A stretch of 64,000 nt of DNA from Acetobacter estunensis (GCF_011516945.1 NZ_WOTH01000017.1:1-64000), one strand, 5' to 3'; shown: positions 27,774 through 37,497, counted from the stretch's first letter. The notes: a model not told the origin generated them from the sequence alone. Numbers and translations: made by a program.

Positions 27774-28541
27774 ATGGAGGAAAGCGCCCGCTCTCCCGTT
27801 CTGCATCTGGATGGGTTCGAGGGGCCGCTGGATCTGCTGCTCGATCTCGCGCGGGCGCAGAAGGTCGATCTGGCGAAAATCTCGATCCTGCAACTCGTGG
27901 AACAGTATCTCGCCGTTGTGGAATCGGCCCGCTCCATCCGGCTGGAACTCGCGGCGGACTGGCTGGTCATGGCCGCATGGCTTGCGTGGCTGAAATCGCG
28001 CCTGCTTTTGCCGCAGGAAGAGGGGCCGGACGAGGAGGCGGAAGATGCCGCTGAACTTCTGGCCGCGCGGCTGGAAGAGTTGGCGCGTATCGGGGTCGCG
28101 GCGGAGTGGCTGTCCGCTCGTCCGCAGCTTGGTCGCGATGTGTTCGCGCGCGGCGAGAGCGAAACGCTGGTGGAGATCGACCGCTCCGCGCTGGCGCTGG
28201 ATGTGCCACAGCTTATGCGGGCCTACATGGCGGTGATCCGCCGCAATGCGCGCCACCGGGTCTATACACCGCGCACCATCCGTTTCTGGACCGTGCAGGA
28301 CGCATTGAGCCGCTTGAAGAAGCTGCTTGGCAGCACGCCGCCCGGCTGGAACGATCTGGACGCCTTTCTGCCCGATCTGCCTGCAGGCACGGATGAGGTG
28401 GAGGGTGTTCGCATCCGTCGCGCCGCCATGGCGGGGACGTTGATCGCGGGATTGGAACTGGCCAAAAGCGGCATGCTGGAACTCAAACAGGACGAAGCAT
28501 TCGGGCGCATCCAGTTGCGGCCGCATGAGGAGGGTGCGTGA
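27774..28541 (+). CDS. scpA: Segregation and condensation protein A
   Basis: A 255-residue kleisin subunit of the SMC-ScpAB condensin complex. The N-terminal SMC-contacting part (LDGFEGPLDLLLDLARAQKV) and C-terminal winged helix are recognisable; the middle is acidic. The ATG at 27774 follows AAGGGA. In-frame GTG and earlier starts overlap the SPOR gene and are less likely. It overlaps scpB through GTGA. Confidence 0.93.
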   Translation: MEESARSPVLHLDGFEGPLDLLLDLARAQKVDLAKISILQLVEQYLAVVESARSIRLELAADWLVMAAWLAWLKSRLLLPQEEGPDEEAEDAAELLAARLEELARIGVAAEWLSARPQLGRDVFARGESETLVEIDRSALALDVPQLMRAYMAVIRRNARHRVYTPRTIRFWTVQDALSRLKKLLGSTPPGWNDLDAFLPDLPAGTDEVEGVRIRRAAMAGTLIAGLELAKSGMLELKQDEAFGRIQLRPHEEGA

Positions 28542-29356
28542 GCGAGACGGAGGCAACATCTGGCGTGAGGCTGCCGGAGCCTGATTCAGCCGCTCCCGTG
28601 GAAGCGGTTGGGGAGAGCGGCACGGCACATGAGGACGTGTCTGCGGAGCCTCAAGAAGGAGAGGCGGCGGCCGCACAGCCCGCGCCTTCCGATGAGGTGA
28701 TCCGTCTGACGGAGGCCATGATCTTCGCCAGCACTGAACCTGTCAGCGCCCGCGCGGTGCTGAACCTGCTGGATGGGCAGGGGCTGATCCCCGAGAGCGT
28801 GGAAGATGTGAGCGCATGGCTTCGCACCGTGTTCGCAGCGCTTCTCGCCCGTTATGAAGGACGCGGCGTGACCCCCGTTATGGTTGCGGGTGGCTGGCAG
28901 TTCCGCACTGCGCCCGATCTCGCGCCCCGTTTGACGCGGGTGATGCCCAAGCCCCGTCGTCTGGCTCGCGCCACGATGGAGACGCTGGCCATCATCGCTT
29001 ATCACCAGCCCTGCACGCGCGCGGAGATTGAGGAAATTCGCGGCGTGAGCGTGAACCAGAACATTCTCGACACGCTGATCGAGGAATCTCTTGTCGCGCC
29101 GCGCGGACGCAAGGAAGTGCCGGGCCGTCCCGTATTGTGGGGCACGACGCCGGATTTCCTGCGTCATTTCGGTCTCAAGGCATTGAGCGACCTGCCGCGC
29201 CGTGAAGAACTGATGGGCGACATGCCCACCTCGCCCAAACGTCCGCTGCCCGGTGGAGTGGATCTGTTGGCGCAGGCGGTGGAACCGGCGGAAGACAGCG
29301 CGGGCGTGATCGTGGAAGAAGAGGCGGCGGACGGGGCGACGGAGAGCGGCGTGTGA
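28538..29356 (+). CDS. scpB: Segregation and condensation protein B
   Basis: A 272-residue ScpB with two winged-helix domains. Family blocks are LTEAMIFASTEPVSARAVL, RATMETLAIIAYHQPCTRAE and EIRGVSVNQNILDTLIE, and GRPVLWGTTPDFLRHFGL. The first 50 residues and last 40 are acidic, low-complexity extensions longer than in many homologues. The GTG start is embedded in the scpA stop, so translation is coupled. Confidence 0.94.
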   Translation: MSETEATSGVRLPEPDSAAPVEAVGESGTAHEDVSAEPQEGEAAAAQPAPSDEVIRLTEAMIFASTEPVSARAVLNLLDGQGLIPESVEDVSAWLRTVFAALLARYEGRGVTPVMVAGGWQFRTAPDLAPRLTRVMPKPRRLARATMETLAIIAYHQPCTRAEIEEIRGVSVNQNILDTLIEESLVAPRGRKEVPGRPVLWGTTPDFLRHFGLKALSDLPRREELMGDMPTSPKRPLPGGVDLLAQAVEPAEDSAGVIVEEEAADGATESGV

Positions 29357-29429
29357 GGACGGGCCGTTTGCGAGGCGGATGGGTCGTGGTAGGGCTGTCA
29401 CTCATCTGTGTGTGTCCGCGTGGTCATGC

Positions 29430-29455
29430 CCCGTCCGATGGTCGGATCGGACGGG
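29430..29455. promoter_or_regulatory. Perfect 10-bp hairpin in the tatB leader
   Basis: CCCGTCCGAT (29430-29439) pairs exactly with ATCGGACGGG (29446-29455) around a 6-base loop, 27 bases before the tatB start. No T run follows. It may regulate tatB translation or attenuate read-through from scpB. Confidence 0.55.
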
Positions 29456-29482
29456 ACGGCGCGGCGTCTGCCGGCGGGAACG

Positions 29483-30094
29483 ATGTTTGATTTTGCCTGG
29501 TCGGAATTCGCGCTCGTAGGCGTGGTGGCGCTGCTCGTCATCGGCCCCAAGGATATGCCGGCCGCCATCCGCTCTGTTGCCAAGGTTGTGCGCAAGGCCC
29601 GCAAGCTCGCGGGCGAGTTTCAGGGCCATGTGGACGAGATGGTGCGCGAGGCCGATCTGGGGGAAGTGCGCGATCACGTCCGCTCGCTTCGCAGCCTCGA
29701 TGTGCGCAGCCAGATTCTCAAGACCATCGACAATGACGGCAGTCTGCGCCGCAGCCTCGACGATCCGGTGCTGAAAGGCCGTCCGTTCGACGATCGACCA
29801 ACGGCTCTTTCCGCGCCGGAAGCGCCGTCCTTCGTGCCGCCACCGCCCCGGGCGGAGATAGGCACGTCCCCGTTGGGCATTCCTTCACTTATGGACGAAG
29901 GGGCCGGACCCGCTCCGGGTGAGGCACCTGCCATCATTCCGCCCACCATTGCGCGACGTGTGGCCAATGCGTGGCCGCGTCTGCACACGCCCGCCATCGT
30001 TCCGCCCGCACGCGTGCTGCACGGCAACCGACGGGTCGCACCGTTCGTGCCGCCGCAGGTTGGCGCCAAATCCGACAGGGAGAGCACGTCGTGA
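29483..30094 (+). CDS. tatB: Sec-independent translocase protein TatB
   Basis: A 203-residue TatB. The N-terminal membrane hairpin is MFDFAWSEFALVGVVALLVIG, ending with the conserved GPKDMP turn. An amphipathic helix follows (AAIRSVAKVVRKARKLAGEF), then a proline-rich tail. It forms the twin-arginine substrate receptor with TatC. The ATG at 29483 begins the conserved region; the frame is open to 29408 without support. No tatA lies between scpB and tatB, unlike the usual order. Confidence 0.93.
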   Translation: MFDFAWSEFALVGVVALLVIGPKDMPAAIRSVAKVVRKARKLAGEFQGHVDEMVREADLGEVRDHVRSLRSLDVRSQILKTIDNDGSLRRSLDDPVLKGRPFDDRPTALSAPEAPSFVPPPPRAEIGTSPLGIPSLMDEGAGPAPGEAPAIIPPTIARRVANAWPRLHTPAIVPPARVLHGNRRVAPFVPPQVGAKSDRESTS

Positions 30095-30897
30095 GTGACG
30101 CTCCGAGACAGGACGATCCGATTCACGACGAACCGATGCCGCTGCTCGATCACCTGATCGAACTGCGCCGCCGTCTGCTGTGGTCCCTCGTCACCTTCGG
30201 GGTGGCGTTCGCGGTCTGTTATCACTACGCCGCCGACATCTATCTCTTTCTGGCACGGCCTCTGGGCGACATTATGCGTCAGAAAGGTGAGCAGCCGCAT
30301 CTGATCTACACGGCGCTGTATGAGGCGTTCTTCACCTATATCCGTGTCGCGGCCTTCGGGGCGGCATTCATCTCGTTTCCCATGATCGCCATTCAGGCAT
30401 GGATGTTCATCGCGCCCGGTCTGTATCGTTCCGAGAAGAAGGTGTTCGCGCCTTTTCTTGTCGCAACACCCGTGCTGTTCCTGCTGGGCGCATCGCTGGC
30501 CTATTATTTCGTCTTTCCCATGGCGTGGAAGTTCTTCCTGTCCTTTCAGACCACGGGCGGGGCGGACAGCCTTCAGATCGAACTTCAGGCCAAGGTGTCG
30601 GAATACCTCAACCTCGTGATGAAGCTCATCATGGCGTTCGGCATCGCGTTCGAACTGCCGGTGGTGCTCACGCTTCTGGCCGTGGCGGGGATCGTCAATG
30701 CGGCGCAACTCAAGAAGTTCCGGCGTTACGCCATCGTGGGCGCGTTCGTGGCGGCTGCAATTCTCACGCCGCCCGATGTCATCACCCAGACGGCGCTCGC
30801 GGTGCCGCTGATCATCCTTTACGAGATTTCCATTATCTCGGCGCGTTTTGTCGAACCCAAACGTCCCATTGAGACCGAAGAGAAAGAGGCCAACTGA
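30091..30897 (+). CDS. tatC: Sec-independent translocase protein TatC
   Basis: A 268-residue six-span membrane protein, the signal-peptide receptor of the Tat system. Seen are [19 protein letters not shown], the FITYIRVA-like stretch [24 protein letters not shown] and [14 protein letters not shown]. The GTG at 30091 overlaps the tatB stop and follows AGGGAG at good spacing. Its stop shares one base with the serS start (TGATG). Confidence 0.97.
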   Translation: MSDAPRQDDPIHDEPMPLLDHLIELRRRLLWSLVTFGVAFAVCYHYAADIYLFLARPLGDIMRQKGEQPHLIYTALYEAFFTYIRVAAFGAAFISFPMIAIQAWMFIAPGLYRSEKKVFAPFLVATPVLFLLGASLAYYFVFPMAWKFFLSFQTTGGADSLQIELQAKVSEYLNLVMKLIMAFGIAFELPVVLTLLAVAGIVNAAQLKKFRRYAIVGAFVAAAILTPPDVITQTALAVPLIILYEISIISARFVEPKRPIETEEKEAN

Positions 30898-32177
30898 TGC
30901 ACGATCTCCGCGCCCTCCGCGCCGACCCCGCCGCTTTTGACGCCGATCTGGCCCGTCGCGGTATGGAGCCTGTGTCGGAGCGCGTGCTGGCGTTGGATGA
31001 GGAACGCCGCGCGGCGCAGACGGCCCTTCAGGAGAAGCAGACGCGCCGCAACGCGCTGGCCAAGGACATTGGCAAGATCAAGCGCGAGAAGGGCGACAGC
31101 GCGGCGCTGGAGGCCGAGGCGGTCACGTTGCGCAACGAGATGGAGGCGCTCGACACGCGCGCCCAGACACTCGATGGCGAGGTGAAGTCCCTGCTCGAAG
31201 TCCTGCCCAACCGGCTCGACGCTTCCGTGCCGCCCGGCCCAGACGAGAGCGCGAACGTCGTGGTGCATGAGTGGGGCACGCGCAAGGAGTTCGCTTTCAC
31301 GCCTAAGCAGCATTTCGAACTGGGGGAAGCCATTGTGACGGGCGGGCAGCCGCAGATGGATTTTTCCACGGCGGCCAAGCTGTCCGGTGCGCGGTTCGTG
31401 CTGCTGCGTGGTGGCATCGCGCGTCTGTCACGTGCCCTCGGCCAGTTCATGCTGGATCTGCACGTGACCGAGCACGGTTACACCGAAACGCAGGTGCCGG
31501 TGCTGGTGAACGAGGCCGCGATGTACGGCACCGACAAGCTGCCGAAATTCGCGGACCAGTCTTTCCTCACCACCGATGATCGCTGGCTGGTCCCCACTGC
31601 CGAAGTGCCGCTCACGGCCTCCGTTGCGGGCGACATTCTCGATGCCAGCCAGTTACCGCGCCGTATGACCGCGCTGTCGCTGTGCTTCCGTTCCGAAGCC
31701 GGGTCGGCCGGGCGTGATGTGCGCGGGATGCTGCGCCAGCACCAGTTCGAGAAGGTGGAGATGGTGTCCGTCACCACGCCCGATGAGAGCGAGGCCGAGC
31801 ATGAGCGCATGACACGCTGTGCCGAGCGCGTGCTGGAACGGCTGGAAATCCCGTATCGTCGGATGCTGCTCTGTGCGGGCGACACGGGTTTCGGTGCGGC
31901 CAAGACGTTCGATCTTGAAGCATGGCTGCCGGGGCAGCAGGCGTGGCGCGAGATTTCTTCTTGTTCCAACACGCGTGATTTTCAGGCGCGTCGCATGAAC
32001 GCGCGTTTCCGACCGCAAGGCGGCAAGCCGGAACTGGTGCACATGCTCAACGGCTCCGGTCTTGCTGTGGGCCGCACGCTGATCGCGGTGATGGAGAACT
32101 GGCAGAACGAGGATGGCAGCGTGACGGTACCCCCTGTTCTGCGTCCTTACATGGGCGGTGTGGAAACACTGGCCTGA
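30897..32177 (+). CDS. serS: Seryl-tRNA synthetase
   Basis: A 426-residue class II synthetase. An N-terminal antiparallel coiled-coil arm (about 25-105) contacts tRNA-Ser. Motif 2 is [20 protein letters not shown] (about 263-282) and motif 3 lies in [19 protein letters not shown]. It ends the argS-to-serS gene run. Its last 31 bases overlap the 3' end of the convergent regulator gene, leaving no space for a separate terminator. Confidence 0.97.
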   Translation: MHDLRALRADPAAFDADLARRGMEPVSERVLALDEERRAAQTALQEKQTRRNALAKDIGKIKREKGDSAALEAEAVTLRNEMEALDTRAQTLDGEVKSLLEVLPNRLDASVPPGPDESANVVVHEWGTRKEFAFTPKQHFELGEAIVTGGQPQMDFSTAAKLSGARFVLLRGGIARLSRALGQFMLDLHVTEHGYTETQVPVLVNEAAMYGTDKLPKFADQSFLTTDDRWLVPTAEVPLTASVAGDILDASQLPRRMTALSLCFRSEAGSAGRDVRGMLRQHQFEKVEMVSVTTPDESEAEHERMTRCAERVLERLEIPYRRMLLCAGDTGFGAAKTFDLEAWLPGQQAWREISSCSNTRDFQARRMNARFRPQGGKPELVHMLNGSGLAVGRTLIAVMENWQNEDGSVTVPPVLRPYMGGVETLA

Positions 32178-33103
32178 TCCTCTCTCACGCCCAGCATTTT
32201 CATTTTTCGATGAAGGGTGGAGCGGCTGACGCCCAGCAGCCGTGCCGCCGGGGCGACCTTGCCTTTCGACATGGCAAGCGCCCCTTCGATGACACTCCGT
32301 TCTGCGTCAGGGAAACTTGGTACGCCCTGTCCATGGGTGGCGAGGTCGAAACAGACCTGTGGTCCATCGTCCTTCAGGTCCAGCATCAGCCGCGCGGCAT
32401 AGGTCGCGCCCACCACCACATGGGCTTCGTCCAGAGCCACCATGGGCAACGAGATGTCGTCACTCGCACCCAGCAGGACGACGGTATAGCCCTTGAAAGC
32501 ATCGAGAAAGCTGCGTCGTTCGATGCGACGGGCCGCGTCCACCAGAACGGCTTCCATCATGGTGGCCACGCGCCCTTCCGGGTCCGGGCGGGTCGAGCTC
32601 ACATCCAGAGCACCGGCCAACCTGCCATCGGGCCCATAAAACGGCACGGCAGAGCAGGTGAGGTAACGCAGCGCCAGTCGCCAGTGCTGGTCCATGTGCA
32701 CTGTGACCGGCCGTCCTTCCATCAGACAGGTGCCGATTCCGTTGGTGCCGGCTACGGATTCCGCCCACTTCGCACCGGGCCAGAGATGCCAGCGTTTGTG
32801 CCCGCGTTCCTGCGGCGCATCGCCCCGGCGCGTCAGGACGATGCCCTGCGGATCAGCCAGAAGAACGCTGTAATCGAGCGTCGAGACAATGCCGTGCAGA
32901 CGTTCCAGTTCCGCCTCCGCCACTTTCAGCAATGGCCCCATCCGGGCGCAGGCCTGACGGATTTCCGCGCCGCACAGCAGATGAATCGGCCCTTCGGCGG
33001 CGGGGGGCAGAACGTATTGCGTGGCGCAGCGATGCCATGAGGCCCGCAGAGGCGCGGGCAGCATGGCAAGGCGTTCGTCCGTGACCATAACAGGTTCAGC
33101 CAT
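32147..33103 (-). CDS. acoR: AcoR-like GAF/Fis regulator lacking the AAA+ domain
   Basis: A 318-residue regulator. The N-terminal part matches AcoR proteins: [12 protein letters not shown], the GAF-type sensor with [32 protein letters not shown] and [21 protein letters not shown]. It ends in a Fis-type helix-turn-helix ([20 protein letters not shown]). The sigma-54-contacting AAA+ module, with its Walker A and GAFTGA loop, is absent between the two, and the length is about half of classical AcoR. It therefore cannot act as an orthodox sigma-54 activator. The start at 33103 follows AGGAAC. It diverges from acoABC, which it probably controls. Confidence 0.85.
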   Translation of the reverse strand: MAEPVMVTDERLAMLPAPLRASWHRCATQYVLPPAAEGPIHLLCGAEIRQACARMGPLLKVAEAELERLHGIVSTLDYSVLLADPQGIVLTRRGDAPQERGHKRWHLWPGAKWAESVAGTNGIGTCLMEGRPVTVHMDQHWRLALRYLTCSAVPFYGPDGRLAGALDVSSTRPDPEGRVATMMEAVLVDAARRIERRSFLDAFKGYTVVLLGASDDISLPMVALDEAHVVVGATYAARLMLDLKDDGPQVCFDLATHGQGVPSFPDAERSVIEGALAMSKGKVAPAARLLGVSRSTLHRKMKMLGVREDQASVSTPPM

Positions 33104-33110
33104 GGGAGAT

Positions 33111-33144
33111 GTTCCTGCAACGAGTGAATGTGTGGCGCAGGAAC
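33111..33144. promoter_or_regulatory. Inverted repeat in the acoR/acoA divergent promoter region
   Basis: GTTCCTGC (33111-33118) and GCAGGAAC (33137-33144) are exact complements 18 bases apart. A second short dyad, GTCAC (33167-33171) with GTGAC (33178-33182), lies closer to acoA. Either could be a regulator site; the first overlaps the acoR ribosome-binding region. No convincing sigma-54 -24/-12 element was found. Confidence 0.4.
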
Positions 33145-33277
33145 GCGACAGTGCGGCAGACGCTCCGTCACATACGCGTGACCGATAGCTCGTGTGTGTG
33201 TCAGATGCAGTCGTCCATCCGCTTTCCTTGGCGCAGTTCGGGCCAGCATGGTCCGAAAGGCAGTCGAGGAACGATCT

Positions 33278-34243
33278 ATGCAGATTGCACGCGATATTCT
33301 CACACGCTCCTACCGGTCGATGCGGACCATTCGTGATTTCGAGGAACGCCTGCATGTGGAATTCGCCACGGGCGATATTCCCGGCTTCGTGCATCTCTAT
33401 TGCGGCGAAGAAGCTTCGGGTGTGGGCGTGTGTGCGCATCTGACCGACACGGACACCATCGCCAGCACCCATCGCGGTCATGGGCACTGTATTGCAAAAG
33501 GTGTTGGTGTGGACGGGATGATGGCGGAAATCTACGGTCGCAGAAGCGGAGTGTGCCGGGGGAAGGGCGGCTCCATGCACATTGCCGATCTGTCGTTGGG
33601 AATGTTGGGTGCCAACGGCATTGTGGGTGGTGGGCCTCCTCTGATCTGCGGGGCCGCCCTGTCGCACAAGACCCTGAAAGATGGGGCTGTGGCCGTCGCG
33701 TTTTATGGCGATGGCGCGTCCAACGAAGGCAGCACGCTGGAAAGTCTCAATCTTGCTTCAGTGTGGAAGGTGCCGGCCGTATTCGTGGTGGAAGACAACG
33801 GATACGGGGAGGCCACGGGGGCCTCTTATGCTGTTGCGGGCAACCAGAAGGATCGCGCGGCCGGTTTCGGAATGCCGTATTTCGAGTGTGACGGTAACGA
33901 CTTTTTCTCTGTCTATGAGACAGCAGGAGAGGCCATCGAGCATGCGCGCAAGGGCAACGGCCCCGCAATGCTGCACGTTCATCTGGCACGCTGGTATGGG
34001 CATTTCGAAGGGGATGCCATGACCTACCGCGCGGCGGATGAGGTTGCGAAACTTCGTGCGGAACACGACTGCCTCGTCAATTTCCGGCGTAAGGTCGTGG
34101 GTGCCGGTCTGTTGGAAGATTCCGATCTCGACACCATCGACACCGCCGTAAAAGACGAGATTGAAGCTGCCGTGGTTGCGGCCCGCAAGGCGCCGCTGCC
34201 CGAGGATGCCGATCTCATGAAAGATGTCTACGTTTCCTACTGA
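33278..34243 (+). CDS. acoA: Acetoin dehydrogenase E1 component, alpha subunit
   Basis: A 321-residue thiamine-diphosphate E1 alpha subunit. STHRGHGHCIAKGV, GGSMHIADLSLGMLGANGIVG and the ThDP motif FYGDGASNEGSTLESLNLAS are intact. With AcoB it cleaves acetoin to acetaldehyde and a hydroxyethyl-ThDP unit. Starts after GAGGA at 33278. The E1 alpha/beta pair followed by a lipoyl-hydrolase E2, next to an AcoR-type gene, points to acetoin rather than pyruvate as substrate. Confidence 0.9.
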   Translation: MQIARDILTRSYRSMRTIRDFEERLHVEFATGDIPGFVHLYCGEEASGVGVCAHLTDTDTIASTHRGHGHCIAKGVGVDGMMAEIYGRRSGVCRGKGGSMHIADLSLGMLGANGIVGGGPPLICGAALSHKTLKDGAVAVAFYGDGASNEGSTLESLNLASVWKVPAVFVVEDNGYGEATGASYAVAGNQKDRAAGFGMPYFECDGNDFFSVYETAGEAIEHARKGNGPAMLHVHLARWYGHFEGDAMTYRAADEVAKLRAEHDCLVNFRRKVVGAGLLEDSDLDTIDTAVKDEIEAAVVAARKAPLPEDADLMKDVYVSY

Positions 34244-34273
34244 AATCACCTTGCATGGAAAAGGATTGGATAT

Positions 34274-35302
34274 ATGACGAAGAAGAGTTTCCGTCAGGCG
34301 ATCAACGAGGCCCTGCGGCAGGAGATGCAGCGTGATCCGCGTGTCATTCTCATGGGAGAGGACGTGGCGGGTGGTCGCGGCGGCACATCCGGGGTGAAAG
34401 ATGCGTGGGGTGGCGTGCTCGGTGTGACCAAAGGGCTTCTGACCGAGTTCGGAGAAGACCGGGTTCTGGATACACCCATCAGCGAAGCGTCCTATATCGG
34501 AGCGGCGGCAGGTGCGGCCGCGACGGGTCTGCGACCTGTGGCGGAACTGATGTTTGTCGATTTTGTCGGCTGTTGTCTCGATCAGATCATGAATCAGGCG
34601 GCCAAGTTCCGCTACATGTTCGGCGGCAAGGCGCGCACGCCACTGGTCATTCGGGCCATGTATGGCGCAGGTTTCAACGCCGCTGCCCAGCATAGTCAGG
34701 CGCTCTATCCGCTGTTCACGCACATTCCCGGCCTGAAGGTGGTGGTGCCATCCTCTCCCTATGAAGCCAAGGGTCTGCTGATCGAGGCCATCCGTGACGA
34801 CGATCCTGTGATCTTCCTTGAAAACAAGGTCATGTATGACGATGAGGAAGACGTGCCCGACGACCCGTACACCATCCCGTTCGGGGAGGCGAACCTGACG
34901 CGTGAGGGCGATGACGTGACCATCGTTGCGTTCGGGCGGATGGTGAATTTCGCCAATCAGGCTGCGGATCGGCTTGAGAAAGACGGTATTTCCTGCACTG
35001 TCATCGACCCGCGCACCACATCGCCTCTGGATGCAGCGACGATTCTCGATTGCGTGAATGAAACCGGCCGTCTGGTGATCGTGGATGAGTCCAGTCCACG
35101 CTGCAATATGGCGACCGATGTGGCGGCCTTAGTGGCCGAGGAAGCCTTCGATGCGCTCAAGGCCCCGATCCGTCGTGTGACGCCGCCTCACACGCCTGTT
35201 CCGTTCGCGACGGTTCTGGAAAAACTCTATGTGCCGGACGTGGAAAAAATCGAGGCGGCTGTGCGCTCCGTTGCGGCCTATCGTGTGAAGGAGGAGGCTT
35301 GA
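34274..35302 (+). CDS. acoB: Acetoin dehydrogenase E1 component, beta subunit
   Basis: A 342-residue transketolase-type beta subunit. Family blocks are INEALRQEMQRDPRVILMGED, TPISEASYIGAAAGAAATG and FVDFVGCCLDQIMNQAAKFRY (shown in part), with the C-terminal transketolase domain PRTTSPLDAATI and VDESSPRCNMATDVAAL. It starts 30 bases after acoA. The AGGAGG-rich end of the gene serves as the ribosome-binding site for acoC. Confidence 0.92.
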   Translation: MTKKSFRQAINEALRQEMQRDPRVILMGEDVAGGRGGTSGVKDAWGGVLGVTKGLLTEFGEDRVLDTPISEASYIGAAAGAAATGLRPVAELMFVDFVGCCLDQIMNQAAKFRYMFGGKARTPLVIRAMYGAGFNAAAQHSQALYPLFTHIPGLKVVVPSSPYEAKGLLIEAIRDDDPVIFLENKVMYDDEEDVPDDPYTIPFGEANLTREGDDVTIVAFGRMVNFANQAADRLEKDGISCTVIDPRTTSPLDAATILDCVNETGRLVIVDESSPRCNMATDVAALVAEEAFDALKAPIRRVTPPHTPVPFATVLEKLYVPDVEKIEAAVRSVAAYRVKEEA

Positions 35303-35304
35303 TC

Positions 35305-36438
35305 ATGGGAAACATCACGCCGATCACCATGCCGAAATTCGGTCTGGCCATGACGGAAGGCAAACTGGCAAGCTGGAGCGTGCCGGTGGGAACCGATATC
35401 AGCGCCGGTCAGGAAATTGCCGATATTGAGACAAGCAAGATCACGAATGGATATGAAAGCCCGGCGGCGGGCGTGTTGCGCCGTCAGGTCGCGCCCGAGG
35501 GCGAAATGTTGCCTGTGGGGGCGTTGATCGGCGTGCTGGCCGATACGGACGTGCCGGATGCGGACATCGATGCGTTCATCACGAAATTCAACGAAAGTTT
35601 TGCACCGGAAGGCGGTGGGGCTGAGGCATCTGACGAGCCGGTTCGTAAAGCGGTCACTGTGGGGGATCTGACGATTTCCGTTCAGGAAAGCGGCAGTTCT
35701 CACGAGGGTGTTCCCGTTCTTCTGATCCACGGTTTTGGCGGCGATCTGACAAACTGGCTGCTCACCCAGCCCGCGCTCTCGGACACGCGGCATGTCATTT
35801 CCTTCGACTTGCCCGGTCATGGGGAGTCCACGAAGAAGGTCGGTGACGGAAGCCCCGTGACGTTTGCCGAAACGGTTGCCGGGCTTGCGCGGGAGTTGAA
35901 GATTCCGCGTGTGCATGTCGTGGGCCATTCATTAGGGGGCGCCATCGCGCTGGAACTGGCGAAAGCTCATCCCGATCTGGTGGCGTCACTCTCGCTGGTG
36001 GCGCCCGCCGGGTTGGGGAGTGACATCAACATGGCCTTCATCAACGGGTTTATCGAGGCGGATCGACGCAAGACGCTGGAACCGGTTGTGCAGTGTCTCG
36101 TGCATGACAAATCGCTTATCACGCGACAGATGCTTGAGAATATCATCCGCACCAAGCGTCTTGATGGTGTGGTGGCGGGTCTGCGCACCATCGCCGACAC
36201 CTGCTTTCGTGACGGCAAGCAGGCGTTTCCCCTGCGTTCCGTGCTGGAGACGTTTACCGGGCCAGTTCAGGTGCTTTGGGGCGAAGCGGACGAGATCCTG
36301 TCGGTCTCGGGCGCGGACGGCCTGCCCGATGCGGTGACGGTGGTGCGTTACCCGGACACAGGGCATATGCCGCAACTGGAAAAGGCGGGCGATGTCAGCC
36401 GCGCCCTCGCGACCTTCCTCGACCGGGCCGAGGCGTAA
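35305..36438 (+). CDS. acoC: Acetoin dehydrogenase E2: lipoyl domain fused to alpha/beta hydrolase
   Basis: A 377-residue protein. The lipoyl domain (1-80) carries K45 in DIETSKITNG. A short linker leads to an alpha/beta-hydrolase fold with nucleophile S209 in VVGHSLGGAIAL, a candidate acid in WGEADEIL and the histidine in DTGHMPQLEKAG. This is the arrangement of AcoC proteins and differs from pyruvate dehydrogenase E2, which has a CAT-type acyltransferase and an E1/E3-binding domain. The ATG at 35305 follows AAGGAGGAGG. No E3 (lpd) gene follows, so dihydrolipoamide dehydrogenase must come from elsewhere. Confidence 0.9.
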   Translation: MGNITPITMPKFGLAMTEGKLASWSVPVGTDISAGQEIADIETSKITNGYESPAAGVLRRQVAPEGEMLPVGALIGVLADTDVPDADIDAFITKFNESFAPEGGGAEASDEPVRKAVTVGDLTISVQESGSSHEGVPVLLIHGFGGDLTNWLLTQPALSDTRHVISFDLPGHGESTKKVGDGSPVTFAETVAGLARELKIPRVHVVGHSLGGAIALELAKAHPDLVASLSLVAPAGLGSDINMAFINGFIEADRRKTLEPVVQCLVHDKSLITRQMLENIIRTKRLDGVVAGLRTIADTCFRDGKQAFPLRSVLETFTGPVQVLWGEADEILSVSGADGLPDAVTVVRYPDTGHMPQLEKAGDVSRALATFLDRAEA

Positions 36439-36446
36439 ATGAAATC

Positions 36447-36480
36447 CGGCGTGGAGGTGTGAAACGTCCACGCCGTTTTC
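36447..36480 (+). terminator. Terminator after acoABC
   Basis: CGGCGTGGA (36447-36455) pairs with TCCACGCCG (36467-36475), followed by TTTTC. It lies 8 bases after the acoC stop and just before the end of the convergent folD gene. Confidence 0.88.
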
Positions 36481-36489
36481 AGACGTGTT

Positions 36490-37437
36490 TCAGGATGGCA
36501 GCCAGTTGGCCTTGCCGCTTTCCTCGCACCCCTTGTCGCCTACACTCAGGCGCGCGGCCTTGAGCGTGTTGCGCAGCAGGCAGGCAATGGTCATCGGCCC
36601 GACACCGCCCGGAACCGGGGTGATGCGTCCGGCTACATCCACCACCTGATCGAAATCCACATCGCCCACCAGCCTGGTCTTGCCGCTCTCGGTCTGGATG
36701 CGGGTGATGCCGACATCGATCACGGTCGCGCCCGGTTTCACCCAGTCGCGCTTGACGAGATGATACACACCCGTCGCCACCACGAGGATGTCTGCCGTGC
36801 GGGCCAGTTCGGCTGGGTTTTTCGTGTCGATATGCGCAATCGAGACCGTGCAGCCTTCGTTGAGAAGCAGTAGCGCCATCGGCTTACCGACGAGGTTGGA
36901 CGCGCCGACCACGACGGCGTTCATCCCGCGCAGATCGTCAAGCTCCGATTTCAGCAGCATCAGACAGCCCAGCGGCGTGCAGGGCACGATGCCTTTCAGG
37001 CCCACGCTTAGGCGACCTGCGTTCACCTCGCCCAGACCGTCCACGTCCTTTTCCGGCGCAATGGCGTTGGTCACGCGGTGAGGGTTGATGCCCTTGGGCA
37101 AGGGAAGCTGCACAAGGATACCGTGAATCTCCGGATCGGCGTTCAGGCGGTCGATCAGCGTTAGCAGCGCGTCTTCGGACGTGGTCTCGGGCAGCATGTG
37201 CATGAAGGAACGCATGCCCACGCGGTGCGTTTCCAGTGCTTTATTGCGGACATAGACCTCGCTTGCCGGGTCGTTGCCCACGAGCACCACGGCCAGCCCG
37301 GGTGTTACGCCGTGCTTCTCGTGAAAGGCGACCACGTCACGCGCTGTCTGCTCACGCAGATTTTTCGCGAAAGCCTTGCCGTCGATCAGCTTCGCTCGGC
37401 TGGAAGCGGCGGTTGCGGGCGAGGTCGGATCGGACAT
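36490..37437 (-). CDS. folD: Methylenetetrahydrofolate dehydrogenase/cyclohydrolase
   Basis: A 315-residue bifunctional enzyme interconverting 5,10-methylene- and 10-formyl-tetrahydrofolate with NADP. Recognised blocks are [52 protein letters not shown] (Rossmann fold) and [15 protein letters not shown]. The active-site lysine is in YVRNKALE. The C-terminus (about 15 residues after [10 protein letters not shown]) is a little longer than usual and has a Cys-Glu-Glu stretch. It diverges from the aldolase gene. Confidence 0.96.
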   Translation of the reverse strand: MSDPTSPATAASSRAKLIDGKAFAKNLREQTARDVVAFHEKHGVTPGLAVVLVGNDPASEVYVRNKALETHRVGMRSFMHMLPETTSEDALLTLIDRLNADPEIHGILVQLPLPKGINPHRVTNAIAPEKDVDGLGEVNAGRLSVGLKGIVPCTPLGCLMLLKSELDDLRGMNAVVVGASNLVGKPMALLLLNEGCTVSIAHIDTKNPAELARTADILVVATGVYHLVKRDWVKPGATVIDVGITRIQTESGKTRLVGDVDFDQVVDVAGRITPVPGGVGPMTIACLLRNTLKAARLSVGDKGCEESGKANWLPS

Positions 37438-37497
37438 GGGCGGGGCCTTGCTCGGGTGCTAGAAGTGGTGGGTCCGCATCAGACGACAGGAAGCGAC

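Noticed and set aside
26787-28676. A 629-codon frame antisense to the SPOR, scpA and scpB genes
   Set aside because: It crosses three coupled plus-strand genes and has no conserved features.
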